Positions 9,123 through 19,456 of a stretch of 64,000 bases of DNA are shown piece by piece. How positions within the stretch are numbered: the first letter of the stretch is position 1; the number at the start of each line of letters is the position of its first letter. Location of the stretch: contig JAFXYZ010000056.1 in NCBI GenBank assembly GCA_017541465.1, positions 36,686 through 100,685 of the forward strand, in the 5' to 3' direction. A program made the translations under genes and the position numbers. The notes beneath the pieces are model-generated. The model had not been told where the DNA came from. It saw only the letters and a program-made list of their open reading frames with translations, and ran no database searches. This stretch comes from a bacterium. Its GTDB lineage: Bacteria > Cyanobacteriota > Vampirovibrionia > Gastranaerophilales > Gastranaerophilaceae.

Positions 9123-12100
9123 TCACCTTGTTCCCTATGTTTATAACCGGTGACCTTAGTTTTGCCCTTTTCCTTCTGGCTGACACCGATAGTCCTACTT
9201 GCTGATTCTATCATAGGTTTTCTGTGACTAACTACTATAAATTGCGTATTTTTTGCCTGTTCTCCGATTATTTCCGATAATCTTTCAACATTCATTCCGT
9301 CAAGGTTAGCATCAACTTCGTCAAGTGCATAGAAGGGAGCAGGCATGTATTGTTGAATTGCAAAGACAAAAGCAAGCGCCGTGAGGGATTTTTCACCACC
9401 CGAGAGTGAATTTAATTTTTGTTTTTGCTTATCTCTTACCTGCGCCTTAATAGTCAAACCGCCTTCAAACGGGCTTTCAGGGTTTTCAAGCATCAGAGTT
9501 CCTTCGCCCTCAGCAAGTTTTGAGAAAATTGACATAAAGTTTTTGTTTATTTCGTTATAAGTTGTCATGAAGGTTTCTTTTTTGAGTTGTTCGTACCCTG
9601 TCATCTTTGAAGAAATTTCTTCTTTTTCCTTTATAAGAGTTTCGATTTTGGTTTTAATATCCTTCTGGCGCTCTTTAACCTCTTCATACTGCTTGATAGC
9701 CTTCATATTGACATCGCCCATATCGTCCATTCTCTTTTGGAGTTTCTGGATTTTGCCCGTTATTTCCTCTATGGAAATTTCTGTCGGCTGAAGGGTTTTT
9801 ATGTCAATTCCTGCCGCCATTAAATCGTCTCTTGCGCTGTTTAACTGGGGCTCTAACTCTGATCTTCTTGTTTTATAAGACTCAACCTGCTCTGAGATTT
9901 GCTCTATTGCCATCTCTTTTTGGGTTATTTTCCCCTGAAGTTCGTCTTTTTCCTTCTGAACTTCATCCCTCTCAGCCTGAAGTTCTGCAAGTTTTTGACC
10001 TAATTCTTTAATTTTTTCCTCAAGCTCATCTATCTGAACCTGAAGTCCCTCAATTTCTTTAGCATAACGAACTTTGTCGTTTTCAAAATTTTCAATGTTG
10101 AAGTTAGAGGTTTTTATTGTGTCCTCCTGGGTTTTTATTAAATCCTTCTGGAACTCAATATTGTTATTATCCTGGCTGATTTCATTCTGGATATTGAGAA
10201 TTTTTGTTTCGTAGTTTCTGATCTGCTTTTCTATTGCATCCGTGATTTCTTTTAGTTTTTTGAGCTCTTCGCTTGATAAATTAGAATCAATGACATCAAT
10301 TTTCTCCTGAATCTTAACCTCTTCAGCGCTGACTTCGGCAAGCTGAAGTTCATATTTGTCGAGTTCTTTTTCTATTTTTGCGATTTTTGGCTCAAGTTCT
10401 TTTATTGTGTTTTTGCAATCAGAAATATTTGTATCATTATCCCCGGCTCTTTCCGTAAGGGTTTTAAGCTGCGCCTTTGCACTTATCAGAGCATTTTGAG
10501 AATCAATAAAATTCTGTCTTATATCATCCTGTTTTTTAGTAAGCTCTTTCTGCTCATTTTCCAGTTCGTCTTTTTTAGCCTGAAGCTCTTTAAATCTTGC
10601 CCTGTATTTTTCAAGCTCTTCATCTTCCGTACCTGAGAATTTAAGCCCCGATTTTTTTCTGTCACCGCCCGTTATTGCACCCGATTTATCGAATAATCTG
10701 CCGTCAAGTGTGACCGTCCTGTACTTCCCGATTAATTTATGGGCACAGGTCTCATCTTCAACAATTAAGGTATCGCCTAAAGCATAATAAAAAGCATCTA
10801 AATATTCATCCTCAAAGTCAATAAGGTTAATTGCATAGTCTATAACCCCTCTGTCCTTTGGAAGGGGAAGTTTTGAGGGGGCTTTTTTGATTTTTGAGAG
10901 AGGCAAAAAAGTCAAAACACCGAGCCTTGAAGATTTTAAGTAGTCAATACATCTGCTTGCCACCATTTCGTCATCGACAACGACATTCTTCATTCTCCCG
11001 CCCATAGCAACCTCAAGGGCAAGTGAATATTCCTCGTTTACTTTTCCGAGCTTAAAGAGAGGATTATGAACACCTCTTATATCGGCTCTCATAAGCGCTT
11101 CAAGTCCATCACCCGCGTTAACCTGCGCTAAGGCATCTTTTTTCGCTTCAAGAGACAGCATCTTCTTTTGGGCTGCCTGGATGTCATATAATAAATCGTC
11201 AATTTCGTTTTTGTTCTTGTCGAGTTTGCTTAAAACATTTTCCTGAGCAATTTTAAAGTCCTTTAATTCCTGCTCTAAATTCTCGATTTCAAGCTCGAGT
11301 TTATCTTTGTCCCCTGAATAATTCTTTTTAAACTCTTCGAGACTTTGAAGTTTTTCCTTTGATTTTTTAACGGTTTCTCTGTAATTCTGAACCTCGGTTT
11401 CCAACGGAAGTTTCTCTGAGAGAACAGAAAATTCTTTTGTTTTTAACTCGTCAAGTTTTGAACTCAGCTCTTTTCTTTCTGCCATTTGCTTATCGGCATT
11501 TGCACTCAGCCCGGAGCTTTCTTCTATTTTTTTCTGAAGCTCTTCTCTCTGAAGTTTAATGTTGTTTTCAACTTCTTTTATCTGCTCTTCTTTTTGGGTT
11601 ATCTGAAATTTTGATTTTTCGATTTTTTGATTATAATTTTCTATACCGTTTTTGGCATTTTCAATCGTTTTTTTGTTGTCGTGGATTTGTTTTTCGGCAA
11701 AGCTGATGGCATTTTGCTTGGTCTGAACCTGACCTTTTATTTCTTCAGCCTTTTTCTTTGTCTCTATCTGCTCATCTTCGCCGTTCTTTTTGACAAGCGC
11801 CGAAATTTCTGCGTATTTCTGATTAACAGCTTCTATTTTTTCGTTTAGTTTTTTGAGTTCTTTTTTCTCTTCGGCTTTTCTCTTGTCCGCCTCTAAAATG
11901 TTTTGGTGAGCGAGTTCTAAGGCTCTTTTGAGATCAAAATATTTAACCGTTGAAACCTGACCTTCAAGAAGAGTTTTTTCGTCCTTTAACTGCTGATATT
12001 TAAGTGCAGCTTCTCTTTCCTGAGCAAGTGCGTTTACTCTCTCTTCTACCTCTGTTAAAATCAACTCAGCCTTGCTGACGCGCTCCTGAACAGTCAGAAG

Positions 12101-12625
12101 CTCCTCCTGCGCCTTATCTATTCTTCTGTTGAAGTCGGCAACACCCGCGATTTCATCGATAATTTTTCTTCTCTCTACATTTGAACAGTTGATGATACTG
12201 ACGACATCCCCCTGCATAATTACATTGTAGCTGTGCGGAGTGATATGGTATTTTTCAAGCTCAGAGTGAATATCCATAAGGGTTGAGATCTTATCGTTCA
12301 GATAATAAACACTGTTATACCCCTGAGAGGACTTTCTGATTTTTCTTGCAACCGTGATAGGATGCTCATTTTCGTTGTCAGGTCCGAACCAAACCTTAAC
12401 AACTGCCTCATTTTTCTTTGTGAAGGTAGAAATAAAATCGGAGAGCTGTTCTGTTCTGAGGTTTCTTGCACTCGCCAAACCCAGCGCAAACATAACGCTG
12501 TCGATAATATTACTCTTTCCGCTTCCGTTAGGACCTGTAATCGTGGTAAATCCTTTAAGAAACGGGATGGTGATATTTTCAGCGAAGGACTTGAAATTAT
12601 CAATCTCCAACTTCTCTATATACAT
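9119..12625 (-). CDS. smc: Chromosome segregation ATPase SMC
   Basis: The SMC ATPase forms the ring of bacterial condensin. The 1168-residue protein has Walker A GPNGSGKSN at residues 31-39, a long coiled coil, a hinge around 515-650 (GLEALMRADIRGVHNPLFKLG, later GAITGGDRKKSG), a second coiled coil, the ABC signature LSGGEKS at 1074 and Walker B ALDEVDANLD near 1100. This is the full family architecture and length. The gene is first in the smc-scpA-scpB-metzincin run and is divergent from pilT, with a candidate promoter at 12674-12703. Confidence 0.97.
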   Translation of the reverse strand: MYIEKLEIDNFKSFAENITIPFLKGFTTITGPNGSGKSNIIDSVMFALGLASARNLRTEQLSDFISTFTKKNEAVVKVWFGPDNENEHPITVARKIRKSSQGYNSVYYLNDKISTLMDIHSELEKYHITPHSYNVIMQGDVVSIINCSNVERRKIIDEIAGVADFNRRIDKAQEELLTVQERVSKAELILTEVEERVNALAQEREAALKYQQLKDEKTLLEGQVSTVKYFDLKRALELAHQNILEADKRKAEEKKELKKLNEKIEAVNQKYAEISALVKKNGEDEQIETKKKAEEIKGQVQTKQNAISFAEKQIHDNKKTIENAKNGIENYNQKIEKSKFQITQKEEQIKEVENNIKLQREELQKKIEESSGLSANADKQMAERKELSSKLDELKTKEFSVLSEKLPLETEVQNYRETVKKSKEKLQSLEEFKKNYSGDKDKLELEIENLEQELKDFKIAQENVLSKLDKNKNEIDDLLYDIQAAQKKMLSLEAKKDALAQVNAGDGLEALMRADIRGVHNPLFKLGKVNEEYSLALEVAMGGRMKNVVVDDEMVASRCIDYLKSSRLGVLTFLPLSKIKKAPSKLPLPKDRGVIDYAINLIDFEDEYLDAFYYALGDTLIVEDETCAHKLIGKYRTVTLDGRLFDKSGAITGGDRKKSGLKFSGTEDEELEKYRARFKELQAKKDELENEQKELTKKQDDIRQNFIDSQNALISAKAQLKTLTERAGDNDTNISDCKNTIKELEPKIAKIEKELDKYELQLAEVSAEEVKIQEKIDVIDSNLSSEELKKLKEITDAIEKQIRNYETKILNIQNEISQDNNNIEFQKDLIKTQEDTIKTSNFNIENFENDKVRYAKEIEGLQVQIDELEEKIKELGQKLAELQAERDEVQKEKDELQGKITQKEMAIEQISEQVESYKTRRSELEPQLNSARDDLMAAGIDIKTLQPTEISIEEITGKIQKLQKRMDDMGDVNMKAIKQYEEVKERQKDIKTKIETLIKEKEEISSKMTGYEQLKKETFMTTYNEINKNFMSIFSKLAEGEGTLMLENPESPFEGGLTIKAQVRDKQKQKLNSLSGGEKSLTALAFVFAIQQYMPAPFYALDEVDANLDGMNVERLSEIIGEQAKNTQFIVVSHRKPMIESASRTIGVSQKEKGKTKVTGYKHREQGE

Positions 12626-12673
12626 TATGTTTTTTATTTTACCTGTAGTCTAGACTTATATTTTATATATACA

Positions 12674-12703
12674 ATTAGACAACAGATACATATAATATGT
12701 CAA
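12674..12703 (-). promoter_or_regulatory. Candidate sigma-70 promoter for smc
   Basis: On the minus strand TTGACA (12698-12703) is followed after 18 bases by TCTAAT (12674-12679). This leaves roughly 40 bases of leader before the smc ATG. The -35 box is a perfect consensus; the -10 is weaker. Inferred from sequence only. Confidence 0.5.
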
Positions 12704-12791
12704 AAAGATTAAATAATCTTAAAATTAATTAACATACTGGTCTTTTTTGAGAAATAAGGATAAAATAAAGGTGTAAAATAAGGGGAGATTT

Positions 12792-13943
12792 ATGGATACA
12801 TTCGATATAAACGGTTTTTTAAAGGAAGCATATACACTTGGAGTTTCAGACGTACACCTTCAGCTGGGCGGAGTACCCGTCATCAGAAAAGACGGTGAAA
12901 TCAAGATTACAAACATGCCGAAAATTACCACAAAAGACATGGAAGCTATTTTAACAACAATAGTTCCTTCCAGTTTAAAAAACCGTATCTTAGGGCTCTT
13001 AGACGTTGACTTTGCATATGAAATTCCCGATGTTTCAAGATTCAGAGTCAATTTTTCAAAGCACATGGGAAGAATAGCTCTCACAATAAGGGTTATTCCT
13101 CTTAAAATTCCGACTTTAAAAGAACTTCAGCTGCCGGATACTCTTGAAAAAATAGCATCTCTAAACAGCGGTATCGTTCTTATTACGGGTGTTGCGGGAA
13201 GCGGAAAAACAACCACCATCGCATCAATTCTTGAATTTATCAACAATAACTATGCTAAACACATTATCACCGTTGAAGATCCTGTTGAGTATGTATTCAC
13301 AGACAAAAAATCTCTCTTCAGTCAGAGACAGGTTGAACTCGATACGGCATCCTTCAATGACGGTCTGAAATATGCACTGAGACAAGATCCGAACGTTATC
13401 GTTATCGGTGAAGTCAGAGACGAAGAAACAGTTTTGAGCGCCATCAGAGCGGCAGAAACAGGCCACCTCGTCATCGCAACAATGCACACTATCGATGCAG
13501 CCCAGACAGTAAACAGGGTTTTGAGCTTCTTCGATCCTGCCGCAAGAGAAAACGTCAAACAGCAATTCGCAGACTTGCTTATGGCAACCTTCTCGCAAAA
13601 ACTTCTTCCGAGAAAAGACGGCAAGGGCAGAGTTCCGGCATACGAGCTTATGATGATGACACCGACCATCAAAGACTTTATCTTAAAAGATGAGCTCGAA
13701 CAGGTTTACCAGATGGTTAAAAAAGGCGGACACGAGGAAATGATTACCTTCAATATGTGCCTCTTAAAGCTGCTTGAACAAAATCTTATTACGGATGAAA
13801 CCGCAATGAATGCTTCAACAAACAAGGTTGAAATGGGACACTACATCAAGGGTGTATTCCACGGGGCTTTCAATAACGGAAGTGCAAACCTGCAAACGAC
13901 TTTGCCTTCAGACAATAACCCGTCGAAAAAAATTAATCTTTAA
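12792..13943 (+). CDS. pilT: Type IV pilus twitching/retraction ATPase PilT
   Basis: PilT is the cytoplasmic hexameric ATPase that depolymerises type IV pili. The 383-residue protein has an N-terminal PAS-like domain, Walker A GVAGSGKTT (133-141), the Asp box VEDPVEYV near 161, Walker B VIVIGEVRDEET (202-213) and the His box GHLVIATMHT (224-233). The AIRAAETGHLV segment fits the PilT AIRA motif. A GGGAG ribosome site precedes ATG 12792. recO follows after 2 bases. Its presence supports real pilus dynamics in a genome whose prepilin-like genes are scattered through this window. Confidence 0.94.
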   Translation: MDTFDINGFLKEAYTLGVSDVHLQLGGVPVIRKDGEIKITNMPKITTKDMEAILTTIVPSSLKNRILGLLDVDFAYEIPDVSRFRVNFSKHMGRIALTIRVIPLKIPTLKELQLPDTLEKIASLNSGIVLITGVAGSGKTTTIASILEFINNNYAKHIITVEDPVEYVFTDKKSLFSQRQVELDTASFNDGLKYALRQDPNVIVIGEVRDEETVLSAIRAAETGHLVIATMHTIDAAQTVNRVLSFFDPAARENVKQQFADLLMATFSQKLLPRKDGKGRVPAYELMMMTPTIKDFILKDELEQVYQMVKKGGHEEMITFNMCLLKLLEQNLITDETAMNASTNKVEMGHYIKGVFHGAFNNGSANLQTTLPSDNNPSKKINL

Positions 13944-13945
13944 AA

Positions 13946-14710
13946 ATGAAACAGAACTTTACCACAAATGCGATTAATTTGAAAACCTATAACCTGAGCG
14001 AAGCTGATAAGATTGTCCTGATGTATTCACAGGACAGAGGGCTTATCAGAGGTGTTGCAAAGGGCGGAAAAAAAACCACAAGCAAACTTGGGGGCAGAAT
14101 GGATTTGCTTGTCGCAAATAAACTTATGCTCAATAAGGGGCGAAACCTCGACACTATCTGTCAGGCAGAGGCTCTTAACACCTTTATTAACCTCAGAAAC
14201 GATATGGATAAACTTCTCTATTCTCTTTATGCCTCTGAAATTGTTTCTAATTTTGGAGTTGAAGAGGATCCAAACAGCGAAGAAATTTATTCTCTCTTTT
14301 ATTCATTTTTAAACAGAGTATCCGAAGTCAAAACAAAAACGGATATTTTGCTTGCAGTGTTGAGGTTTCAGCTGAAGATGATGAGTATTTCAGGGTACTC
14401 AATCGAATTTGACCGCTGTGTGAAGTGCTCTTCAGAATTAAAAGAAGGTGAAGCCCTTTATTTTTCGGTTAAAAGCGGAGGTATAATCTGCCCGCACTGT
14501 TTAAATCAGGGGGAAACAGTACAAAAAATGCACGATAAACTCCGTCTGTTCTTAAAAACACTTACGGAAACCGATTTTAATGCTCAGACAAGATACGATG
14601 AGCTTGCAACGGAAAAAGTCTGCCTGATTTGTGTAAACCTTTTAACCGACTACATAAAATTTTATTCCCCCAAAAAATTTCAGACGGTAAAAATGCTCGA
14701 AAGCGTATAG
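13946..14710 (+). CDS. recO: DNA repair protein RecO
   Basis: RecO loads RecA onto SSB-coated DNA with RecR (RecF pathway) and binds the SSB C-terminal tip. The 254-residue protein has an N-terminal OB-fold (LSEADKIVLMYSQDRGLIRGVAKGG, of which RGLIRGVAKG is typical) and an all-helical C-terminal domain. It carries a four-Cys zinc site, CVKC near residue 153 and CPHC near 178. It starts 2 bases after pilT and is followed by deoC, so the three genes are probably one transcript. Confidence 0.9.
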   Translation: MKQNFTTNAINLKTYNLSEADKIVLMYSQDRGLIRGVAKGGKKTTSKLGGRMDLLVANKLMLNKGRNLDTICQAEALNTFINLRNDMDKLLYSLYASEIVSNFGVEEDPNSEEIYSLFYSFLNRVSEVKTKTDILLAVLRFQLKMMSISGYSIEFDRCVKCSSELKEGEALYFSVKSGGIICPHCLNQGETVQKMHDKLRLFLKTLTETDFNAQTRYDELATEKVCLICVNLLTDYIKFYSPKKFQTVKMLESV

Positions 14711-14723
14711 AGAAAGGATTTTT

Positions 14724-15374
14724 ATGGAACTAAGACAATATATAGAACACACACTTTTAAAACCAGATGCAAAAAAAGAGGAGCTCGATAAACTCTTTGA
14801 AGAAGCGAAAAAATACGGGTTTTTAGGTGTTTGCGTCAACCCGATTAACGTCGAATATGCAAAAAAACAGCTTGAGGGCTCAGGTGTAAAAATCGTTACC
14901 GTTGTAGGGTTTCCACTCGGCGCATCACTCTCGGGGATAAAAGCATTTGAAGCAAAACGTGCAATAGAGCAGGGCGCAGATGAGGTGGATATGGTTATTT
15001 GCGTTCAGGCACTGAAGAATAAAGATTATAAATATGTCCTGAACGACATCAAATCGGTAAAATCAGCCTGCGGACAAACACCTCTGAAGGTTATAATTGA
15101 AACCGATTTACTCGAAAAAGACGAAATAAAAAAAGCATGCCAGCTGATTATTGACGCAAAAGCAGATTTTGCAAAGACCTCAACGGGTTTTGTCAAAAAC
15201 GGAGTAGGCGCAAAAGTAGAAGATGTCGAAATTATGGCGCAGGTTTTGAAGGGCTCAAAGGTTAAAATCAAAGCATCAGGCGGAATTAAGGACAGGGAAA
15301 AAGCGGAAAAACTGATTCAGGCAGGAGCTGTCCGTTTAGGAACAAGCAGCGGAGTAAAGCTCGTTGAGGGATAA
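14724..15374 (+). CDS. deoC: Deoxyribose-phosphate aldolase
   Basis: DeoC cleaves 2-deoxyribose 5-phosphate to glyceraldehyde 3-phosphate and acetaldehyde in deoxynucleoside catabolism. The 216-residue protein starts with IEHTLLKPDA and has the Schiff-base lysine motif FAKTSTGF near residue 153. A proton-relay lysine lies in VKIKASGGIKDREKA and the phosphate-binding end is LGTSSG. Length is normal for the class I family. An AAAGGATTTTT ribosome site precedes the ATG. It is third in the pilT-recO-deoC run and abuts the convergent radical SAM gene by a single base. Confidence 0.95.
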   Translation: MELRQYIEHTLLKPDAKKEELDKLFEEAKKYGFLGVCVNPINVEYAKKQLEGSGVKIVTVVGFPLGASLSGIKAFEAKRAIEQGADEVDMVICVQALKNKDYKYVLNDIKSVKSACGQTPLKVIIETDLLEKDEIKKACQLIIDAKADFAKTSTGFVKNGVGAKVEDVEIMAQVLKGSKVKIKASGGIKDREKAEKLIQAGAVRLGTSSGVKLVEG

Positions 15375-16205
15375 TTAAGTCCATTCCTCAATTTTTCGCT
15401 CTGAGTGTTTCCAGGAAATATTTTCTCTTTTATTAAGATTACAATATCTGCAAAAGGGAAGGGGTTGAGAAAAATATTCAGCTATTTGTTGACTATTAAC
15501 CGAATTTTGGTGAATATCGAGATAGTCGTTTTCGCTCAGTTTTAAATCGGTTTTGAAGTAGTCGTTGAAGTGTCTTGAAGAAGGTGCAACGGAACAGCGG
15601 AATAATTTCCCGTTTTCAAGAGTTGCACAGTGGTTTCCCTGAAAACAGTCTTTTATTTTATCGCGGTTGTCCTCCGTTCCCGAGAGATTAAAAGGGGCTT
15701 TGCAGAAATCAAAGTTAGGTTTAAAGTCGATTTTGACGTTAAACCTCTCTGCCGTTTCTTTTATTTTTTTGTAGTCAATTTTCAGCTTATAAACAGTAAC
15801 AGCGACAACTATATTATTCCTGTTTAAATTTTCCCAGAAAGCTTTTTGCTGAGAGAGAAGGAGACTTCCGTTAGTAAAGAGAACGATGTTTGATGAAGGA
15901 AAAATTTTTCTTGTATAGTCAAGAATTTTGGGAACATCTTTATTCAAAAGCGGTTCACCTCCCATAATTCCGATTAAATCGATATGGAAAAATATTTCGC
16001 TCATTCTTTTTATATCTTTTTTAAAAATTTCAAAATCAGCAAACTCTTCTTTTGCAAGCGGAGCGCAGTGGTCACAGCCTGCACAATTAATATTGCAGTG
16101 ATGTGCTATTTCATAGAGAAAATAGCCGAGACAGAGTTTTTCGTTTTTGTAGTAAAGCTGTTCCATAACATGCTCAAATATATCATTTTTGATAAATAAT
16201 GACAA
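15375..16205 (-). CDS. Radical SAM domain protein of unknown substrate
   Basis: The protein carries the radical SAM cluster motif CNINCAGC near residue 38, followed by the glycine-rich IMGGEPLLN strand that contacts SAM. Further cysteines sit late in the protein (CFQGNHC, FRCS and CRYCN), consistent with extra iron-sulfur ligands in a short SPASM-like tail. The longest frame begins with TTG at 16205, right after the upstream gene's terminator; ATG 16166 (MEQLYYKNE) is an equally good start. It stands alone, convergent with deoC. The substrate cannot be told from sequence. Confidence 0.7.
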   Translation of the reverse strand: MSLFIKNDIFEHVMEQLYYKNEKLCLGYFLYEIAHHCNINCAGCDHCAPLAKEEFADFEIFKKDIKRMSEIFFHIDLIGIMGGEPLLNKDVPKILDYTRKIFPSSNIVLFTNGSLLLSQQKAFWENLNRNNIVVAVTVYKLKIDYKKIKETAERFNVKIDFKPNFDFCKAPFNLSGTEDNRDKIKDCFQGNHCATLENGKLFRCSVAPSSRHFNDYFKTDLKLSENDYLDIHQNSVNSQQIAEYFSQPLPFCRYCNLNKRENISWKHSERKIEEWT

Positions 16206-16206
16206 T

Positions 16207-16241
16207 AAAAAAGCCCGCCTGAAACAAGCGGACTTTTTTTA
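16207..16241 (-). terminator. Rho-independent terminator after the 210-residue coiled-coil gene
   Basis: Read on the minus strand, a stem AAGTCCGCTT / AGGCGGGCTT with a 5-base loop is flanked by A-runs on one side and T-runs on the other. It lies 13 bases after the stop of the 16254-16886 gene and therefore separates it from the radical SAM gene. Confidence 0.75.
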
Positions 16242-16253
16242 TAATTTTTTAAA

Positions 16254-16886
16254 CTATTTGTTATCTGTTAAAATAAACAAGCTTATTAAATCATTGATTT
16301 GTCTTGCCTGTTTTTGGTATTCCTGAACGTTCTTTTCAAGATATGCAATATTTGATTTGTATTCCTGAATTTTCATCGCACATTCTTTAATAGTAACATT
16401 CAGATTATCCTGAACACCCTGAGCCTCACCTAAGACAGAGTTCATGGAAATTCCGAGAGCCTCGATTGTCTGTCTGATAATCTGAGCACCTGTTTGTTTT
16501 GAAACTCCGGGAGGAAGCTGGTTGACAAGTTTTCTTAATATAACAACATTTGACGGCATATCAAACTGACGCAAATCTTCCTGTGTTATATCCTGATTAT
16601 CATAACTCGGAGCAATCGGTGATTCAACCTCAACGGGCTGAGAGAAAGACTCCATAAACGAATTATCATGTGAATCTTCAACAATTAAAGTTTCTTCTTC
16701 ATGTGTTTCCTCTTGTACGGGGTTTGTAGCGGGACGAAGAGGAATATCTGTCGCAACATTTGATGCAACTCCGCTAAGAGCATTTACGGGAGCAGGTTTT
16801 GATTGTTCAAGTTCAATCTCTGTCTGCTTTTTTAATGCTTCAACTATCTTTTTTCCTACACCTTCCGGTAACTGATTCTTTGCCAT
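16254..16886 (-). CDS. Conserved-looking hypothetical protein with C-terminal coiled coil
   Basis: The 210-residue product has a short basic start, an acidic, probably disordered middle (about 25-105) and an ordered C-terminal half. That half opens with VVILRKLVNQLPPGVSKQTG, then a helix EALGISMNSVLGEAQGV and a coiled coil ending in QINDLISLFIL. There is no signal peptide or membrane segment. The C-terminal half looks like a small conserved cytosolic domain, but I do not recognise the family. It is transcribed away from groES-groL and has its own terminator. Confidence 0.7.
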   Translation of the reverse strand: MAKNQLPEGVGKKIVEALKKQTEIELEQSKPAPVNALSGVASNVATDIPLRPATNPVQEETHEEETLIVEDSHDNSFMESFSQPVEVESPIAPSYDNQDITQEDLRQFDMPSNVVILRKLVNQLPPGVSKQTGAQIIRQTIEALGISMNSVLGEAQGVQDNLNVTIKECAMKIQEYKSNIAYLEKNVQEYQKQARQINDLISLFILTDNK

Positions 16887-17085
16887 AAATTAAACCTCTT
16901 AATCTTGTATGGTGACTTTTAACCATAATTTAGGATATTTCAAAAAAATTATATACAAAACATTTTTTTAATTCAAGAATGAGTTTACTGAGTTAATGAA
17001 TTGTTAATTTTTTATTAATATTTTAAAGAATTTGAAAAATCGGTTGTATAAGAATAATTGTAGAAAAAAAATTAAGGAGGAAAAC

Positions 17086-17373
17086 ATGAAAATAAGACCA
17101 TTAGCAGACAGAATTGTTCTTGAAGTTATAGAAGACGCTGAACAGACATCAGGCGGAATTTTTATCCCGGACAGCGCAAAAGAAAAATCACAAAGAGGTA
17201 AGGTTATTGCCGTAGGACCGGGTAAGACACTCGACAGCGGTGAACTCGAAAAAATGGAAGTTAAAGAAAACGACATCGTTTTATTCGCTAAATATGCAGG
17301 TACAGACGTTAAGATCAATGATAAAACAGTTAAAATTCTCTCAATAAGAGACGTTTTAGGTATCGTTGAATAA
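17086..17373 (+). CDS. groES: Co-chaperonin GroES
   Basis: GroES caps the GroEL chamber during protein folding. The 95-residue product begins MKIRPLADRIVLEV and contains the mobile loop (EQTSGGIFIPDSAKEK) and the C-terminal NDKTVKILSIRDVLGIVE, all typical. The start at 17086 is set by a strong AAGGAGG ribosome site; the frame extending upstream to 17032 is not GroES-like. groL follows after 30 bases. I saw no CIRCE inverted repeat (TTAGCACTC-type) upstream, so HrcA control by that element is not supported. Confidence 0.97.
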   Translation: MKIRPLADRIVLEVIEDAEQTSGGIFIPDSAKEKSQRGKVIAVGPGKTLDSGELEKMEVKENDIVLFAKYAGTDVKINDKTVKILSIRDVLGIVE

Positions 17374-17391
17374 TAAATAATTAATATATAG

Positions 17392-19056
<1,665 letters not shown>

Positions 19057-19089
19057 GATTATTTCTGCATTAGAATATAACAGACAAAG

Positions 19090-19127
19090 AGGACAGAGGT
19101 TTTTAATCTCTGTCCTTATTTTTATTT
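19090..19127 (+). terminator. Rho-independent terminator of groES-groL
   Basis: AGGACAGAG (19090-19098) pairs with CTCTGTCCT (19108-19116), a perfect 9-bp stem with a 9-base loop, followed by a T-rich tail. It starts 33 bases after the groL stop. Confidence 0.85.
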
Positions 19128-19148
19128 GTTGGGTTTCACCCAACCTAC
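19126..19148. repeat. Palindromic repeat GTTGGGTTTCACCCAAC, copy 1
   Basis: The 23-base block covering GTTGGGTTTCACCCAAC plus short flanks is identical to 33099-33121. Both copies follow directly on the end of a highly expressed operon. It is one of several short palindromes repeated in the window. Confidence 0.7.
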
Positions 19149-19171
19149 TTTCTGCTACCTGCTAAATTGTA

Positions 19172-19199
19172 TTGATTTAAACACGAAATATGATAGTAT
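19172..19199 (+). promoter_or_regulatory. Candidate promoter of a short structured transcript
   Basis: TTGATT (19172-19177), a 16-base spacer and TAGTAT (19194-19199), with the -10 preceded by TGA to form an extended -10. A start near 19206 would give a transcript of about 190 bases ending at the hairpin at 19363-19397. Confidence 0.45.
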
Positions 19200-19223
19200 A
19201 TAAACAGGGTAAACTCCTGTATC

Positions 19224-19269
19224 CCACCTCCGACACAGACAAGTTAAGTGGACTAAGGCGGAAAGGTGG
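19224..19269 (+). promoter_or_regulatory. Hairpin that would hide the ribosome site of the 24-residue ORF
   Basis: CCACCT (19224-19229) is complementary to AGGTGG (19264-19269), and CCG (19230-19232) to CGG (19259-19261). The AGGTGG half is the core of the Shine-Dalgarno sequence of the small ORF at 19277, so folding would sequester it. Such occlusion is common in type I toxin mRNAs and other small regulated peptides. Confidence 0.5.
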
Positions 19270-19276
19270 TGATGAT

Positions 19277-19351
19277 ATGATTTTCTGCATTACAGAAAAA
19301 GAGCTATGCATTATCTTTTGGATAACAATAGCCCTTTTAATTAAATCATAG
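19277..19351 (+). CDS. Possible 24-residue hydrophobic peptide (toxin-like or holin-like)
   Basis: An ATG preceded by a near-perfect extended Shine-Dalgarno (AAAGGTGGTGAT, 7-base spacing) opens a 24-codon frame. Its product has a short charged start (TEKE) and a hydrophobic stretch LCIIFWITIALLI, then KS. Candidate promoter, sequestering 5' hairpin and 3' hairpin surround it, so the locus looks like a self-contained transcript. The coding part itself folds (GCTAT/ATAGC and TTATC/GATAA), so it could instead be a non-coding RNA. I do not recognise a family; type I toxin is an inference from size and layout. Confidence 0.45.
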   Translation: MIFCITEKELCIIFWITIALLIKS

Positions 19352-19362
19352 CAGGGAGTTAA

Positions 19363-19397
19363 GAAAGCCATATCGGTCTTGCCACCTTTATGGCTTT
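19363..19397 (+). terminator. 3' hairpin of the short transcript
   Basis: AAAGCCATA (19363-19371) pairs with TATGGCTTT (19388-19396), a 9-bp perfect stem with a 16-base loop and only a short T-run. It is a plausible end for the transcript that begins near 19206. Confidence 0.5.
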
Positions 19398-19456
19398 TCC
19401 CTACACTATTATATTAACACTTTTGAAATCAAACTTCAAGTATTTTAAATTGGATA

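Noticed and set aside
16887..17085. CIRCE-type heat-shock operator upstream of groES
   Set aside because: I looked for the TTAGCACTC/GAGTGCTAA inverted repeat and found none; the region is AT-rich without a clear operator.
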